DNA of 64,000 nt from Sinomonas sp. ASV322. GTDB taxonomy: Bacteria > Actinomycetota > Actinomycetes > Actinomycetales > Micrococcaceae. The notes beneath the pieces are model-generated. The model saw only the letters and a list, made by a program, of their open reading frames with translations. It had not been told where the DNA came from and made no database searches. A program made the translations under genes and the position numbers. The stretch is from contig NZ_JAVFJJ010000006.1 of assembly GCF_030908245.1 (NCBI RefSeq), forward strand, positions 124,001-188,000, read 5' to 3'. Shown here piece by piece: positions 35,195 through 43,437 of this stretch (position 1 is the first letter of the stretch; every line of letters begins with the position of its first letter).

Positions 35195-35557
35195 CTAGTT
35201 GTTCACACTTGGCTCAGTTGCCTGCGTTGGTTCTGCGATGCCGCCTTCACCTCCCTCGCCTTGGTCGCTTACGTTGCTCCCCTTGTCCTTCCGGTTCCGA
35301 GATGTCGACTGACGATTTCCCCTTCGAGGAGCACCACTAGGAGGGATGGGCGTAAAAAAGACCTCGACAGGAACGTCGAGGGCCCGGCAGATGAGCCGAG
35401 CGGTCCGCGCCTGATTGACCGACTGAGTCTTCCCCGAGATCAAGTTGTCGATCGTCCCGGGAGCGCAGCCGACATAGTCGGCCAGACCTCGGTTCGACCA
35501 TCCCTGCCGAGTCATCACATCGATCAGGACGTCGCGCGCCACAAGCTTGAACCGCAT
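35195..35557 (-). CDS. XRE-type helix-turn-helix regulator, phage-like
   Basis: 120 residues starting MRFKLVARDVLIDVMTRQGW. The Cro/CI-type HTH is NRGLADYVGCAPGTIDNLIS with the following SGKTQSVNQARTARLICRAL; this sequence type is frequent in actinophage immunity regions. A Gly/Glu/Asn-rich low-complexity tail of about 40 residues follows. An earlier ATG at 35608 would extend it by 17 residues. It is transcribed toward the ABC cassette and away from the TTAGGCA array. Confidence 0.8.
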   Translation of the reverse strand: MRFKLVARDVLIDVMTRQGWSNRGLADYVGCAPGTIDNLISGKTQSVNQARTARLICRALDVPVEVFFTPIPPSGAPRRGNRQSTSRNRKDKGSNVSDQGEGGEGGIAEPTQATEPSVNN

Positions 35558-35663
35558 GTCGGCGTGCCACCCCCTCCGGTACGTCCGATGCCTCGTGCGT
35601 TCCTCCATTCAATCGAGTAGCGGCCGGGTCGTCAAGTAGAGGGTAACGTCAACAGAACCAAAG

Positions 35664-35800
35664 TTAGGCATTTCTTAGGCACTTCTTAGGCACAACTCGC
35701 CGCTTGGCCAGTGATCACGCGGATCGCCGAGATCGAAAGTTAGGCACTTCTTAGGCACATCCCACGCTCGTGGCAGCATGCCAAGCCGAGAGATGCCTAA
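35664..35800. repeat. TTAGGCA operator-like array with 11-bp period
   Basis: TTAGGCA occurs at 35664, 35675, 35686, 35740 and 35751 on the plus strand and as TGCCTAA at 35794. The first three are exactly 11 bp apart, as are the next two, and the two groups share the 20-mer AGTTAGGCAYTTCTTAGGCA. All lie in the gap between the two divergent HTH genes, which is clearly lower in GC than the window average. The one-turn phasing suggests cooperative binding of a regulator to one DNA face. Confidence 0.85.
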
Positions 35801-35853
35801 GATTCAGTGGTTGGCACCGTACCGAGCAGCAGCATGCGCATGAGGGGAGAGAG

Positions 35854-36360
35854 ATGAGTCAGCAGGATTTGGGAGCGCTACTCGCTGACGTGAAGGCCGC
35901 ACGCGGCTGGTCGTTCGAGGCCATGTCGAGGGCATGCGGCGGTGTTCCGACGGGCAAGCGCCTCTTCCAGCTCGTCAACTCGCCGCTCAAGAACTTCCCA
36001 GACCCGGACACGATCCGCGGCCTCCAGCGGGCCACGGGCGCGAGCACGACTGAGATCGTCATGGCGGCGGCCCGCTCGCTCGGGCTCGAGGTGGCAGAAA
36101 CCGATCCGGATGCACTGCACGTGCCGGGCATCTCGCACGCGCCGGATGCCGCACGGGAGGCCTTTCTCGCCTTGGGCCGGGAGGTCTCGGCACTCGCGGA
36201 AGCTGCGTCGTCGTCGTCCGTACGAAGCGCTCGCGGAAGCCGCCGCAAGCCGGCTGACCTCCCCTCGGACTGGCAAGATCTCGCCGCCTATCAGGGGCCC
36301 GAAGAACATCTCCGCCGCGAAGACGAGTGGGGCGCCCGAGGCGAGGAGTCGCAGGGCTGA
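35854..36360 (+). CDS. Helix-turn-helix protein, XRE-like N-terminus
   Basis: 168 residues. The N-terminal 80 residues resemble an XRE-like DNA-binding domain (LGALLADVKAARGWSFEAMS, TIRGLQRATGASTTEIVMAA). The C-terminal half is charged and probably flexible. GGGGAGAG just before the ATG at 35854 fixes the start. It diverges from the phage-like regulator over the TTAGGCA array, the usual geometry of a two-repressor switch. Function unproven. Confidence 0.75.
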   Translation: MSQQDLGALLADVKAARGWSFEAMSRACGGVPTGKRLFQLVNSPLKNFPDPDTIRGLQRATGASTTEIVMAAARSLGLEVAETDPDALHVPGISHAPDAAREAFLALGREVSALAEAASSSSVRSARGSRRKPADLPSDWQDLAAYQGPEEHLRREDEWGARGEESQG

Positions 36361-36373
36361 TCCCAGAAACGGC

Positions 36374-36409
36374 TGAGGGCCCCCAGAGTCGCAGGTTCAG
36401 GGGCCCTCA
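36374..36409 (+). terminator. Hairpin terminator after the HTH gene
   Basis: TGAGGGCCCC at 36374-36383 and GGGGCCCTCA at 36400-36409 form a perfect 10-bp stem with a 16-base loop, 13 bases after the stop of the HTH gene. The rest of 36361-36575 shows no further feature I can support. Confidence 0.6.
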
Positions 36410-36575
36410 TAGCGGTTATTCGGTTGTTGCGGCTCCTCGCGGGGAACTCATAAATACCTTCACACGCGCGGGCGCGGGCTCCAACACTTGCGTGTACTCG
36501 AATCTGGCGGAGCGAGTACCTGATTGAGGAGGAGACGGCCCCTACAGTGCGGCATGGGCGGTCTCGTCCTCGGGG

Positions 36576-36649
<74 letters not shown>

Positions 36650-36718
36650 TCGGACCCGAATCGACTGCTGCCGATCGGGGCCATTCCATCCTAGTCGGTG
36701 ATGGGAGTGGTGCCTGCG

Positions 36719-37939
36719 TCATCCGTGGGACGGGACGGAGTCCGCGCCCCGATACAGGGCTTCGAACGTGTCGAGCGTGTACGTGATGCTGTGCTTCTGC
36801 ACCATCTCGTGGCTCACCTTGCCCATTGCGAGGCGATCCGCCTCGGGAAGGCTCAGGATGGCGTTGATCTTGCGGGCGAGGTCGTCGCTGTCGTGGGGGC
36901 GGAAGAGGAAGCCGTTCTCCCCATCGCGCACGAGGTGCGGGAGGGCCATTGCATCGGCAAGCACGACGGGTGTCGAGGCGCTCATGGCCTCAAGCGTCAC
37001 GAGCGACTGGAGCTCGGCGGTTCCCGGCATGCAGAACACGTCGGCGCGGATGTACGCCTCGCGGAGGTCCTCGTCGGACGCGAGCCCGAGGAACCGCACC
37101 CTGTCACCCAAGCCAAGCCGCGCGACCTGGGCGTCGAGGCGAGCGCGGATTTCGCCGTCGCCCACGATCTCGAGGTGCGCGTCGAGCTCGGCCGGAAGCT
37201 TCGCCACCGCGTCGATGAGGAGATCGACGTGCTTCTCCTCGGCGAGTCGCCCGGCGAAGAGGACCGTGGGCCACGGGTTGCGCTCGACGCGCTCGCCCGG
37301 CGCGAGCTCGTAGGCCTGGGCGTCGATCCCGTTGGAGAGCGGGATGACCTCGTGCAGGAACGCGTGGTCGTGCATCGCCTTGGCGGCGAGGGGCGTGGGC
37401 GTCGTGACGACGTTCGCCCGCCCCATGACCTTGCCCATGTCCTTCCAGGACTGGCGGCCAACGATGTCGAGGAACCACTTCGGGAACGGCAGGAACGGGT
37501 TGAGGTTCTCCGGCATGAAGTGGTTCGTGGCGACCACCCGGATGCCGCGCTTCACGGCCTCGTACAGGACGTGCTCGCCGACCATGTAGTGGCTCTGGAT
37601 GTGAACGACATCCGGCTTCACGCGGTCGAAGAGGAGCGAGATCTCCTTCTTGATCTCCCACGGGAACACGACGCGGAAGTACGGATGAGTCGGCACCGAG
37701 TGGGACCGCAGCCGATGCACGGTGGCCTCGGGACGCACCTCGCTGTAGCTCTTGCCCTTCTCCGAGCGGCTCGCGAGGACGTGCACGTTGTGGCCGCGCG
37801 CCGTCATGCCCTTGGCGAGGCGGTAGCCGAACTGGGCGGCCCCGTTGACGTGCGGAGGATAGGTGTCGGCGCCGATGAGAATCGTCAGCGGCTTCTGGCT
37901 CTGGACGTCACGGTGCGGCTCAGCGTCGGGCAGGGTCAC
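36719..37939 (-). CDS. GT4-family glycosyltransferase
   Basis: 406 residues with two Rossmann domains: ILIGADTYPPHVNGAAQFGY at the N terminus and the donor domain with VLFAGRLAEEKHVDLLIDAV and CMPGTAELQSLVTLEAMSAS, including the EX7E-type motif. The HFMPENLNPFLPFPKW segment recalls lipid-linked mannosyl/glucosyltransferases. GTG 37939 lies just after AGAGGA. With the phosphatidyltransferase in the same operon it probably glycosylates a membrane lipid, using GDP-mannose or UDP-glucose; donor unknown. Confidence 0.87.
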   Translation of the reverse strand: MTLPDAEPHRDVQSQKPLTILIGADTYPPHVNGAAQFGYRLAKGMTARGHNVHVLASRSEKGKSYSEVRPEATVHRLRSHSVPTHPYFRVVFPWEIKKEISLLFDRVKPDVVHIQSHYMVGEHVLYEAVKRGIRVVATNHFMPENLNPFLPFPKWFLDIVGRQSWKDMGKVMGRANVVTTPTPLAAKAMHDHAFLHEVIPLSNGIDAQAYELAPGERVERNPWPTVLFAGRLAEEKHVDLLIDAVAKLPAELDAHLEIVGDGEIRARLDAQVARLGLGDRVRFLGLASDEDLREAYIRADVFCMPGTAELQSLVTLEAMSASTPVVLADAMALPHLVRDGENGFLFRPHDSDDLARKINAILSLPEADRLAMGKVSHEMVQKHSITYTLDTFEALYRGADSVPSHG

Positions 37940-37961
37940 GATTCCTCTTCTGGTTGGCCGG

Positions 37962-38879
37962 TCATTGCCCCGGTTCCGAGGATCCCCGGAGTTCGCGTGC
38001 CGCCTCGTTCCTGCGACTGGTGACTTCAGGATGATGGCGGGACAGGGCAATGACTCCCACGATAGCAACGAGCGCGGCCGCAGCCATGGCGATTCCCATG
38101 ACAGGAGCGACGTCCGGCCGCAATTCACCGAGAATTGTGATGCCGATCGCCACACCGACCATGGGGTCGATCACCGTGAGCCCCGCGATGACGAGATCCG
38201 GCGGACCGGACGAGTACGCGTTCTGCACGAACCACGATCCCAAGCCTCCTGCGGCCGCGATCGCGAAGATCGAGTACCACTGGACGTTGACCAGGAACAG
38301 CCCGTTGGGGTCGAGGATCTGGCGCCCGATGATGCGTGTGAGCACAGCCACGAAGCCGAACAGGACGCCTGCTCCGAGAATGAACACGAACGCGTTGAGG
38401 CGCTGGCGGAACGCGAGCGCGAGGCCGCCGAAGATACAGATCGCGAGCACGAGGAGGAGCACGATCGTGAGCTCCTCCCCAGCCGAGACGTGATGGTTCT
38501 CCTCGGTGGCCGTGACGGCCAGGAGCACGAAGAGCGCCGATCCGGTGACACACGCCGTGATCGCGACGACGGTCGGCCGATTGAGCGTGATCCCCTGATC
38601 CTTCGAGTTGACCACGGTCGTGATGACGAGCGCGATCGCGCCGATCGGCTGCACCACGGTGAGCGGTGCCGAGATGAGCGCCGTCATGTTGCACACCATG
38701 CCGAGCGCCAGCAGCAGGAGCCCCAAGAGCCACCGCGGATTCCGCAGGAGCCGGAGGAATCCGCTCGAGTTGACCCCGAGGCCGCCGGTATCGAACTTCA
38801 CGGCGCTGCCTTGGCGCTGGGCACCGAGCGCGAGGAAGAGGGCGCCGAGCAGTGCGAGGACGACGGCGAACCACACCAT
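37962..38879 (-). CDS. DMT-superfamily transporter (EamA/NIPA-like)
   Basis: 305 residues with about nine to ten TM segments beginning WFAVVLALLGALFLALGAQR; QPIGAIALVITTVVNSKDQG and TVIDPMVGVAIGITILGELR are typical of the drug/metabolite and NIPA-like Mg transporters. The ATG shares a base with the stop of the phosphatidyltransferase gene (TGATG). Substrate unknown; a lipid intermediate or Mg2+ would fit the operon. Confidence 0.82.
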   Translation of the reverse strand: MVWFAVVLALLGALFLALGAQRQGSAVKFDTGGLGVNSSGFLRLLRNPRWLLGLLLLALGMVCNMTALISAPLTVVQPIGAIALVITTVVNSKDQGITLNRPTVVAITACVTGSALFVLLAVTATEENHHVSAGEELTIVLLLVLAICIFGGLALAFRQRLNAFVFILGAGVLFGFVAVLTRIIGRQILDPNGLFLVNVQWYSIFAIAAAGGLGSWFVQNAYSSGPPDLVIAGLTVIDPMVGVAIGITILGELRPDVAPVMGIAMAAAALVAIVGVIALSRHHPEVTSRRNEAARELRGSSEPGQ

Positions 38880-39592
38880 CAGTGCCTCACCTCGCCGGGG
38901 CCGCCAGCGTCCGGGCCGCCTGAGTCCGGGCTGCCTGAGTGAGGGCCGCCTGAGTCCGGGCCCGGATCCGAGTTACCGGCTCTGCGCCCGCTGCGGACCC
39001 CGCGGCCCTTGCGGACGATCGCCCAGAAGTAGTTGTAGCCCGCGATCCAGTGGCCAGCGAGCCCTAGCGCAAGGCAGGTCCACGCGAGCGCGAGATAGAC
39101 CCCCGAACCGGGGATGGGAAGCTTCGAGAGGACGAGCAGCGGAGTGCCGATGAGGAGGAACGCCGTGCGGAGCTTGCCGATGCGGCTCACCGGAAGGTCC
39201 GGGTGGCTGCGGAAGTAGAAGAGCGACGTGATGCCGAGCACGACGTCGGGCACGACGAACGCCGCGAGGTACCACCATTGGACGACCCCCGCGAGGACAA
39301 GTGTCAGCGCGACCGCCATGAGGGCGAGCCGATCCGCGGCGGGGTCGAGGACGCGACCGAGCTTGGACGTCTGGTCGAAGCGCCGTGCAACGTAGCCGTC
39401 GACCCAGTCGGTTCCGCCCATGATGCCCAGCACGACGACCGCCCACGCGTATTCACGCGGCCCCAGGACGAGCCACATGAAGAGCGGCACGCCCATGAAG
39501 CGGACGACCGTGAGGACGTTCGGAACCGTGAGCACTCGGTCGTGATGCACCGGCGGCTGCCCCGGCCGTGCACCCGCGCCGAAGACCCTCAT
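38879..39592 (-). CDS. CDP-alcohol phosphatidyltransferase
   Basis: 237 residues, about five to six TM segments, with the full catalytic motif DGYVARRFDQTSKLGRVLDP followed by AADR (DGxxAR-x8-GxxxDxxxD). It transfers a phosphatidyl group from CDP-diacylglycerol to an alcohol such as glycerol phosphate or inositol phosphate. The C-terminal tail consists of repeats rich in Gly/Pro/Asp/Ser, encoded by four 15-bp tandem units at 38898-38957. Confidence 0.9.
   Translation of the reverse strand: MRVFGAGARPGQPPVHHDRVLTVPNVLTVVRFMGVPLFMWLVLGPREYAWAVVVLGIMGGTDWVDGYVARRFDQTSKLGRVLDPAADRLALMAVALTLVLAGVVQWWYLAAFVVPDVVLGITSLFYFRSHPDLPVSRIGKLRTAFLLIGTPLLVLSKLPIPGSGVYLALAWTCLALGLAGHWIAGYNYFWAIVRKGRGVRSGRRAGNSDPGPDSGGPHSGSPDSGGPDAGGPGEVRH
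38898..38957. repeat. Four 15-bp tandem repeats in the phosphatidyltransferase tail
   Basis: Units of the form GGGCCGCCTGAGTCC repeat four times in phase, encoding a five-residue Gly/Pro/Asp/Ser motif at the protein C terminus. Such a unit can change length without breaking the frame. Confidence 0.75.
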
Positions 39593-39623
39593 CGACTCCC
39601 CCGAATGGCGGCCTTGGGTCGCC

Positions 39624-40550
39624 TCAGCTCTTCACCAGCTTGCGAAGGAAGACAGCAAACGCGGTCGCCGACACGGCAAACGCCGCAATTGGCGCCCACC
39701 GCTCCTTGACTGTTTCGCCGACGCCAGAGGCGTTCGCCGAACCGGCGGACGACGCGCGGGCGCTGCTCCCCGCCGTCGTGCTCGCCGTTGAGCTGGACGA
39801 CCCGGCGCCTGAGCCTCGGCTGCCAGCTTGCACCCTCGCGAACGCCGCGGCACGTAGGCGGTTGAACGCCTGGGCCGCATCGTCGGCGAGGGCTTCGGCC
39901 TGGCGCTTGACGTCGAGCTCTTCGACGAGGTCGTCGCGGACGTCGAGGATGTGCTCGCGCCGCTTGGCAATGCGCTCGCGCAGCTCGGCCTCGCTCGGCG
40001 TCGGGGGCTTGATGCGCCCGTGCGCACGGTCCTCCGCTGCCTTCTCCATCTTGGCTTTGGCCTCCGCGGCCTCCTTGGCCGCCTTCGCACGCTTGTACTG
40101 GATGGTCGAGGGGTCGAGGACACGCGGATCGAAGTTCCGACCCTCCGTGATGACCCCGAGATCGTGCCGGATGCCGCGGATCGCGTCCGCCGGGATGAGC
40201 GGCATGGCCTTCTTGACGCGGCCGAGGCCGATGAGGACGGCGATGAGCAGGATGATGAGGCACGCGGCGCCGACTACGAGAGCGGCGAGCCAGCCCGGCA
40301 TGACCGTCGCGAGCCCGAGGATCGCCGCTACCACGAGCGCGATCACGAGGAAGCCGAGGAAGACGAGCGCGACGACGAAGAGCGCTGCACCGATTCCGGC
40401 CTGAACGCCGCGGTCCTTGAGCTCGTACTTGGCGAGGGAGATCTCGTCGTTGAGCTGCCTCGGCGCCAGTCGGGCCGCCTGGCCGACGAGATCTGGCAGG
40501 GCGGCAAGGCGCGGGCGCCTCCCCGCCGGCGAGCTGTGGCGACCACTCAT
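39624..40550 (-). CDS. Holin-X superfamily III / phage-holin-family membrane protein
   Basis: 308 residues. The start MSGRHSSPAGRR at 40550 precedes a DUF1469-like domain (LNDEISLAKYELKDRGVQAG, then two TM segments VVALVFLGFLVIALVVAAIL and WLAALVVGAACLIILLIAVL), a charged coiled-coil section (RAKAAKEAAEAKAKMEKAAE), a Ser/Ala-rich linker and a final TM segment. These proteins are chromosomal in actinobacteria and no lysis genes are nearby, so this is a membrane-associated protein, not evidence of prophage. Confidence 0.78.
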   Translation of the reverse strand: MSGRHSSPAGRRPRLAALPDLVGQAARLAPRQLNDEISLAKYELKDRGVQAGIGAALFVVALVFLGFLVIALVVAAILGLATVMPGWLAALVVGAACLIILLIAVLIGLGRVKKAMPLIPADAIRGIRHDLGVITEGRNFDPRVLDPSTIQYKRAKAAKEAAEAKAKMEKAAEDRAHGRIKPPTPSEAELRERIAKRREHILDVRDDLVEELDVKRQAEALADDAAQAFNRLRAAAFARVQAGSRGSGAGSSSSTASTTAGSSARASSAGSANASGVGETVKERWAPIAAFAVSATAFAVFLRKLVKS

Positions 40551-40665
40551 CGCTGGGCCCCTTCCCCTTCTGGCCAGATTGCTGGGCGGGACCGCGCGGC
40601 GGTCCGTCACCAAAGCTACCATTGACCCCCGCCATTCCGGGCCAATGAACGCAGGGTGGGGCGGC

Positions 40666-40797
40666 GGGAGAAGCCAGCTGGGGCGGTGGGAGAAGCCAGC
40701 CGGGGCGGCGGGAGCAACCAGCCGGCGCGGGGGGAGGAACCAGCTCGGGTGGTGGGAGAAGCCAGCCGGGGTGACGGGAGCAACCAGCTCGGGTGGT
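40666..40797. repeat. 22-bp minisatellite, six copies
   Basis: Six consecutive units of exactly 22 bp with consensus GGGAGMARCCAGCYSGGGYGGY run from 40666 to 40797, directly after the stop of the hypothetical gene at 40809 and upstream of the holin-family gene. 22 bp is two helical turns. The unit length is not a multiple of three, so it is not a coding repeat. Copy number may vary between strains. Confidence 0.88.
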
Positions 40798-40808
40798 GGG
40801 CGGCGCAC

Positions 40809-41219
40809 TCAGCCGATGGCGCCGAACGCGGCCTCAGCGACGAGGAACTGCTCGGCGGACGCGACGGCGGCGGCAAACGCGTCGACATCGGTCGTCGAGC
40901 CCCGGGGGCCGCGCGGCTGCCATTCGTGGCGCGCGGACAGGACCGGTTCGAGACCGTCGCCGGGCGGCGCGTAGTAGATCGCGAATCGCTGGACGGGCCA
41001 TGCCGCGGGAGTCTCGGGCGCTACGAGGATCGCCGACTTGGCGGAGTAGTTGATCCACTGGGCGATAGGACGCCGATGGTCCCGGACAAACATGCCGTCG
41101 GCGTAGTGCTCGGCTGACCCTTCACCGTAGATCCGCTCGTACCGTACACGCCAGATCGTCAGCAGCGGACCCTCGTAGCGGGTCCATCCGGCAGGCAAAG
41201 CGACCTTCCGCGCGCCCAT
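40809..41219 (-). CDS. Conserved hypothetical protein, 136 residues
   Basis: A soluble protein starting MGARKVALPAGWTRYEGPLL with no TM segment and no motif I recognise. Aromatic-rich N-terminal half (WRVRYERIYGEGSAEHYADG) and a basic middle. Codon use is like its neighbours. It lies alone between the tRNA-Asn pair and the 22-bp repeat. Confidence 0.6.
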   Translation of the reverse strand: MGARKVALPAGWTRYEGPLLTIWRVRYERIYGEGSAEHYADGMFVRDHRRPIAQWINYSAKSAILVAPETPAAWPVQRFAIYYAPPGDGLEPVLSARHEWQPRGPRGSTTDVDAFAAAVASAEQFLVAEAAFGAIG

Positions 41220-41241
41220 GGATCCATGATATTCCGGGACG

Positions 41242-41317
41242 TGGCTCCCCCGACTGGACTCGAACCAGTAACCCTTCGATTAACAGTCGAATGCTCTGCC
41301 AATTGAGCTACGGGGGA
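41242..41317 (-). tRNA. tRNA-Asn (GTT), CCA encoded
   Basis: Cloverleaf TCCCCCG acceptor with CGGGGGA partner, anticodon loop CTGTTAA giving GTT, discriminator G. The sequence CCA follows the discriminator at 41244-41242. The mature body is 41245-41317. Confidence 0.95.
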
Positions 41318-41356
41318 ATGGCGCCACCCATCCGATGAGGGTACGGGGGCTCCAAG

Positions 41357-41429
41357 CTCCCCCGACTGGACTCGAACCAGTAACCCTTCGATTAACAGTC
41401 GAATGCTCTGCCAATTGAGCTACGGGGGA
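41357..41429 (-). tRNA. tRNA-Asn (GTT), second copy
   Basis: Identical in its 73-nt body to the copy at 41245-41317, 112 bp away, but followed by CTT instead of an encoded CCA. The two form a tandem duplication downstream of dnaG on the same strand. Confidence 0.95.
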
Positions 41430-41503
41430 ATGCGCAACGCGGTCCAGATTAGCAGGGAGCCGGGCCGGATACGAAATCAGGGACCGTTCTGCCGATTCCC
41501 GTC

Positions 41504-43384
41504 TCAGTCCCGATGCCGGAGCTCGCGCCGACGCAGCTCGAGCGCCATGAGCTCGCGGTTGAGCCGCTGATGTTCCTCGGGCGGGGCCGTCGCGTCGAGA
41601 CGCTGCAGCTGCCCCATGAGCTCGGCCTTGCGATGCGTGATCTGAAGTTCGAAGAGGCCCGCGAGGATGTCGCGGCAGTAGCGCTCGAGGGAATCCTGCG
41701 TCGAGGCCGGAAGCGGCGTGACGGCAAGTTCGGACAGGAGATGCCGCAAGGGTTCTGGCGCTTCATCCCGGACTCTCTCGATCCATGCGGCGTGGCCCTC
41801 GGCCCCGCGTCCGAGACGGCCTGCGGCGACGATGGCGGCGTGGAGCGCCTGGTACGCGGGGGCGGTGAAGTGTGCCTCGCCGAAATGCCGCCACGCGTCG
41901 TCGTCGAGCGTCGCAGGGTGTTGGAGGACGACTTCGAGCGCCTGCCGCTCCATCATCGCTACGGGATCGCGTGGATCGGGGCGGTCGCTGCGCATCCCGG
42001 GCGACGGCGCGTCCGCCTGTGCCGGCTGCGCCGCCCCGGCGCCCGACCCGGCCTGCGGCAGCCGCCTGCTCGCCGCTCCGACGGCCCTCGCGACGTCGTC
42101 CGGTGACATCCCGAGCCACTTCGCGAGCTCGCGGGCGTAGGCGGGGCGGATCGACTGGTCGCGGATCTGCGCCACGACGGGGGCCGCCTCGCGCAGCGCG
42201 GAGACCCGCCCCTCGACGGTGTTCAGGTCGTGCTTGCGCAGCGTCGCCTGGATGGCGAACTCGAAGAGCGGCCGCCTGCTCTCGATAAGCGCCTGCACGG
42301 CGGAGTCGCCGCGGTGCTGCCGGAGTTCGCACGGGTCCATGCCGCTCGGCTCGACGGCGACGAACGTCTGGGCGACGAAGCGCTGGTCCTCCTCGAAGGC
42401 CTTGAGGGCAGCCTTCTGGCCTGCCGCGTCGCCGTCAAACGTGAAGACGACCTCTCCCCCGGTGCCGTCGTCTGAGAGGAGACGCCGGGCGATCTTGATG
42501 TGGTCGCTGCCGAAGGCGGTGCCGCAGCTCGCGACCGCCGTGTCGATCCCGGAGAGATGGCAGGCCATGACGTCGGTGTAGCCCTCGACGACGACGAGCT
42601 GGCGCTTCTTCGCGATGTTCCGCTTCGCGAGGTCGATGCCGTAGAGAACCTGGGACTTCTTATAGAGCGTCGTCTCGGGCGTATTGAGGTATTTGGGTCC
42701 CTGGTCGTCGTCGAACAGCCGGCGCGCCCCGAAGCCGATGACGTCCCCCGCGATGTCCTTGATCGGCCAGACGAGACGCCCGCGGAAACGGTCGTAGAGG
42801 CCCCGGTTTCCCTCTGAGAACATGCCCGTGAGCTTGAGCTCGTCGTCGCGGAAGCCCCGTCCCCGGAGGTGCTTGAGCAGTCCGTCCCAGCCCTGGGGGG
42901 CGAAGCCCACACCGAATCGTTCGGCCACGTCCCGGTCGAAGCCGCGTTCGAAGAGGAACTGCCGCCCGGCCGCAGCCTGCGGCGTGAGGAGCTTGTCGCG
43001 GAAGAACTCGGACGCGATCTTGTGGGCGTCGAGGAGCCGCTGACGCTTCCCGACGTCCTCGCGTCGCGGGCCAGTGCCTTCCTCGTAGTGGAGCTCGTAC
43101 CCGATGCGCGCCGCGAGCTTCTCGACAGTTTCGGCGAAGCTCGAGTGATCGAGCTTCATGACGAAGCTGATCACGTCGCCGCTCTCGCCGCAGCCGAAGC
43201 AGTGGTACGTGCCGACCTGTGGGCGGACGTGGAAGGACGGCGTGCGCTCGTCATGGAACGGACAGAGGCCCTTCCACGAGCCGATGCCGGCGCTCTTGAG
43301 GGTCACGTACCCCTCGACGACTTCCCTGATGTCCGTCCGTGCGCGCACCTCGGCGATGTCTTCGGGTTTGATCAGGCCAGCCAC
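41504..43384 (-). CDS. dnaG: DNA primase
   Basis: 626 residues. The N-terminal CHC2 zinc finger has ligands C41, H44, C62 and C65 (CPFHDE, CFGC). The TOPRIM domain shows LVVVEGYTDVMACHLSGIDT and VVFTFDGDAAGQKAA with the catalytic acidic residues. A Gln/Pro linker and the C-terminal helicase-binding domain complete the protein. It makes RNA primers at the replication fork. Confidence 0.97.
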   Translation of the reverse strand: MAGLIKPEDIAEVRARTDIREVVEGYVTLKSAGIGSWKGLCPFHDERTPSFHVRPQVGTYHCFGCGESGDVISFVMKLDHSSFAETVEKLAARIGYELHYEEGTGPRREDVGKRQRLLDAHKIASEFFRDKLLTPQAAAGRQFLFERGFDRDVAERFGVGFAPQGWDGLLKHLRGRGFRDDELKLTGMFSEGNRGLYDRFRGRLVWPIKDIAGDVIGFGARRLFDDDQGPKYLNTPETTLYKKSQVLYGIDLAKRNIAKKRQLVVVEGYTDVMACHLSGIDTAVASCGTAFGSDHIKIARRLLSDDGTGGEVVFTFDGDAAGQKAALKAFEEDQRFVAQTFVAVEPSGMDPCELRQHRGDSAVQALIESRRPLFEFAIQATLRKHDLNTVEGRVSALREAAPVVAQIRDQSIRPAYARELAKWLGMSPDDVARAVGAASRRLPQAGSGAGAAQPAQADAPSPGMRSDRPDPRDPVAMMERQALEVVLQHPATLDDDAWRHFGEAHFTAPAYQALHAAIVAAGRLGRGAEGHAAWIERVRDEAPEPLRHLLSELAVTPLPASTQDSLERYCRDILAGLFELQITHRKAELMGQLQRLDATAPPEEHQRLNRELMALELRRRELRHRD

Positions 43385-43395
43385 GCCACCACCTT

Positions 43396-43437
43396 AGTCA
43401 CCACAGGCTCGGAAGGAGTCACCACAAGCTCGGAAGG
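43396..43437. repeat. 21-bp tandem duplication at the 3' end of dgt
   Basis: AGTCACCACAGGCTCGGAAGG and AGTCACCACAAGCTCGGAAGG abut and differ at one base. The second copy holds the last codons and stop of dgt, the first lies in the dgt-dnaG spacer. It is a small duplication of the gene end. Confidence 0.75.

Noticed and set aside
35664-35800. TTAGGCA array as a CRISPR array or plasmid iteron origin
   Set aside because: Repeats are 7 bp with 4-base spacers, there are no cas genes, no replication initiator gene and no AT-rich unwinding region; operator function fits better.
39624-40550. Holin-family protein as evidence of a prophage
   Set aside because: No endolysin, integrase or structural phage genes are nearby and this family is chromosomally conserved in actinobacteria.
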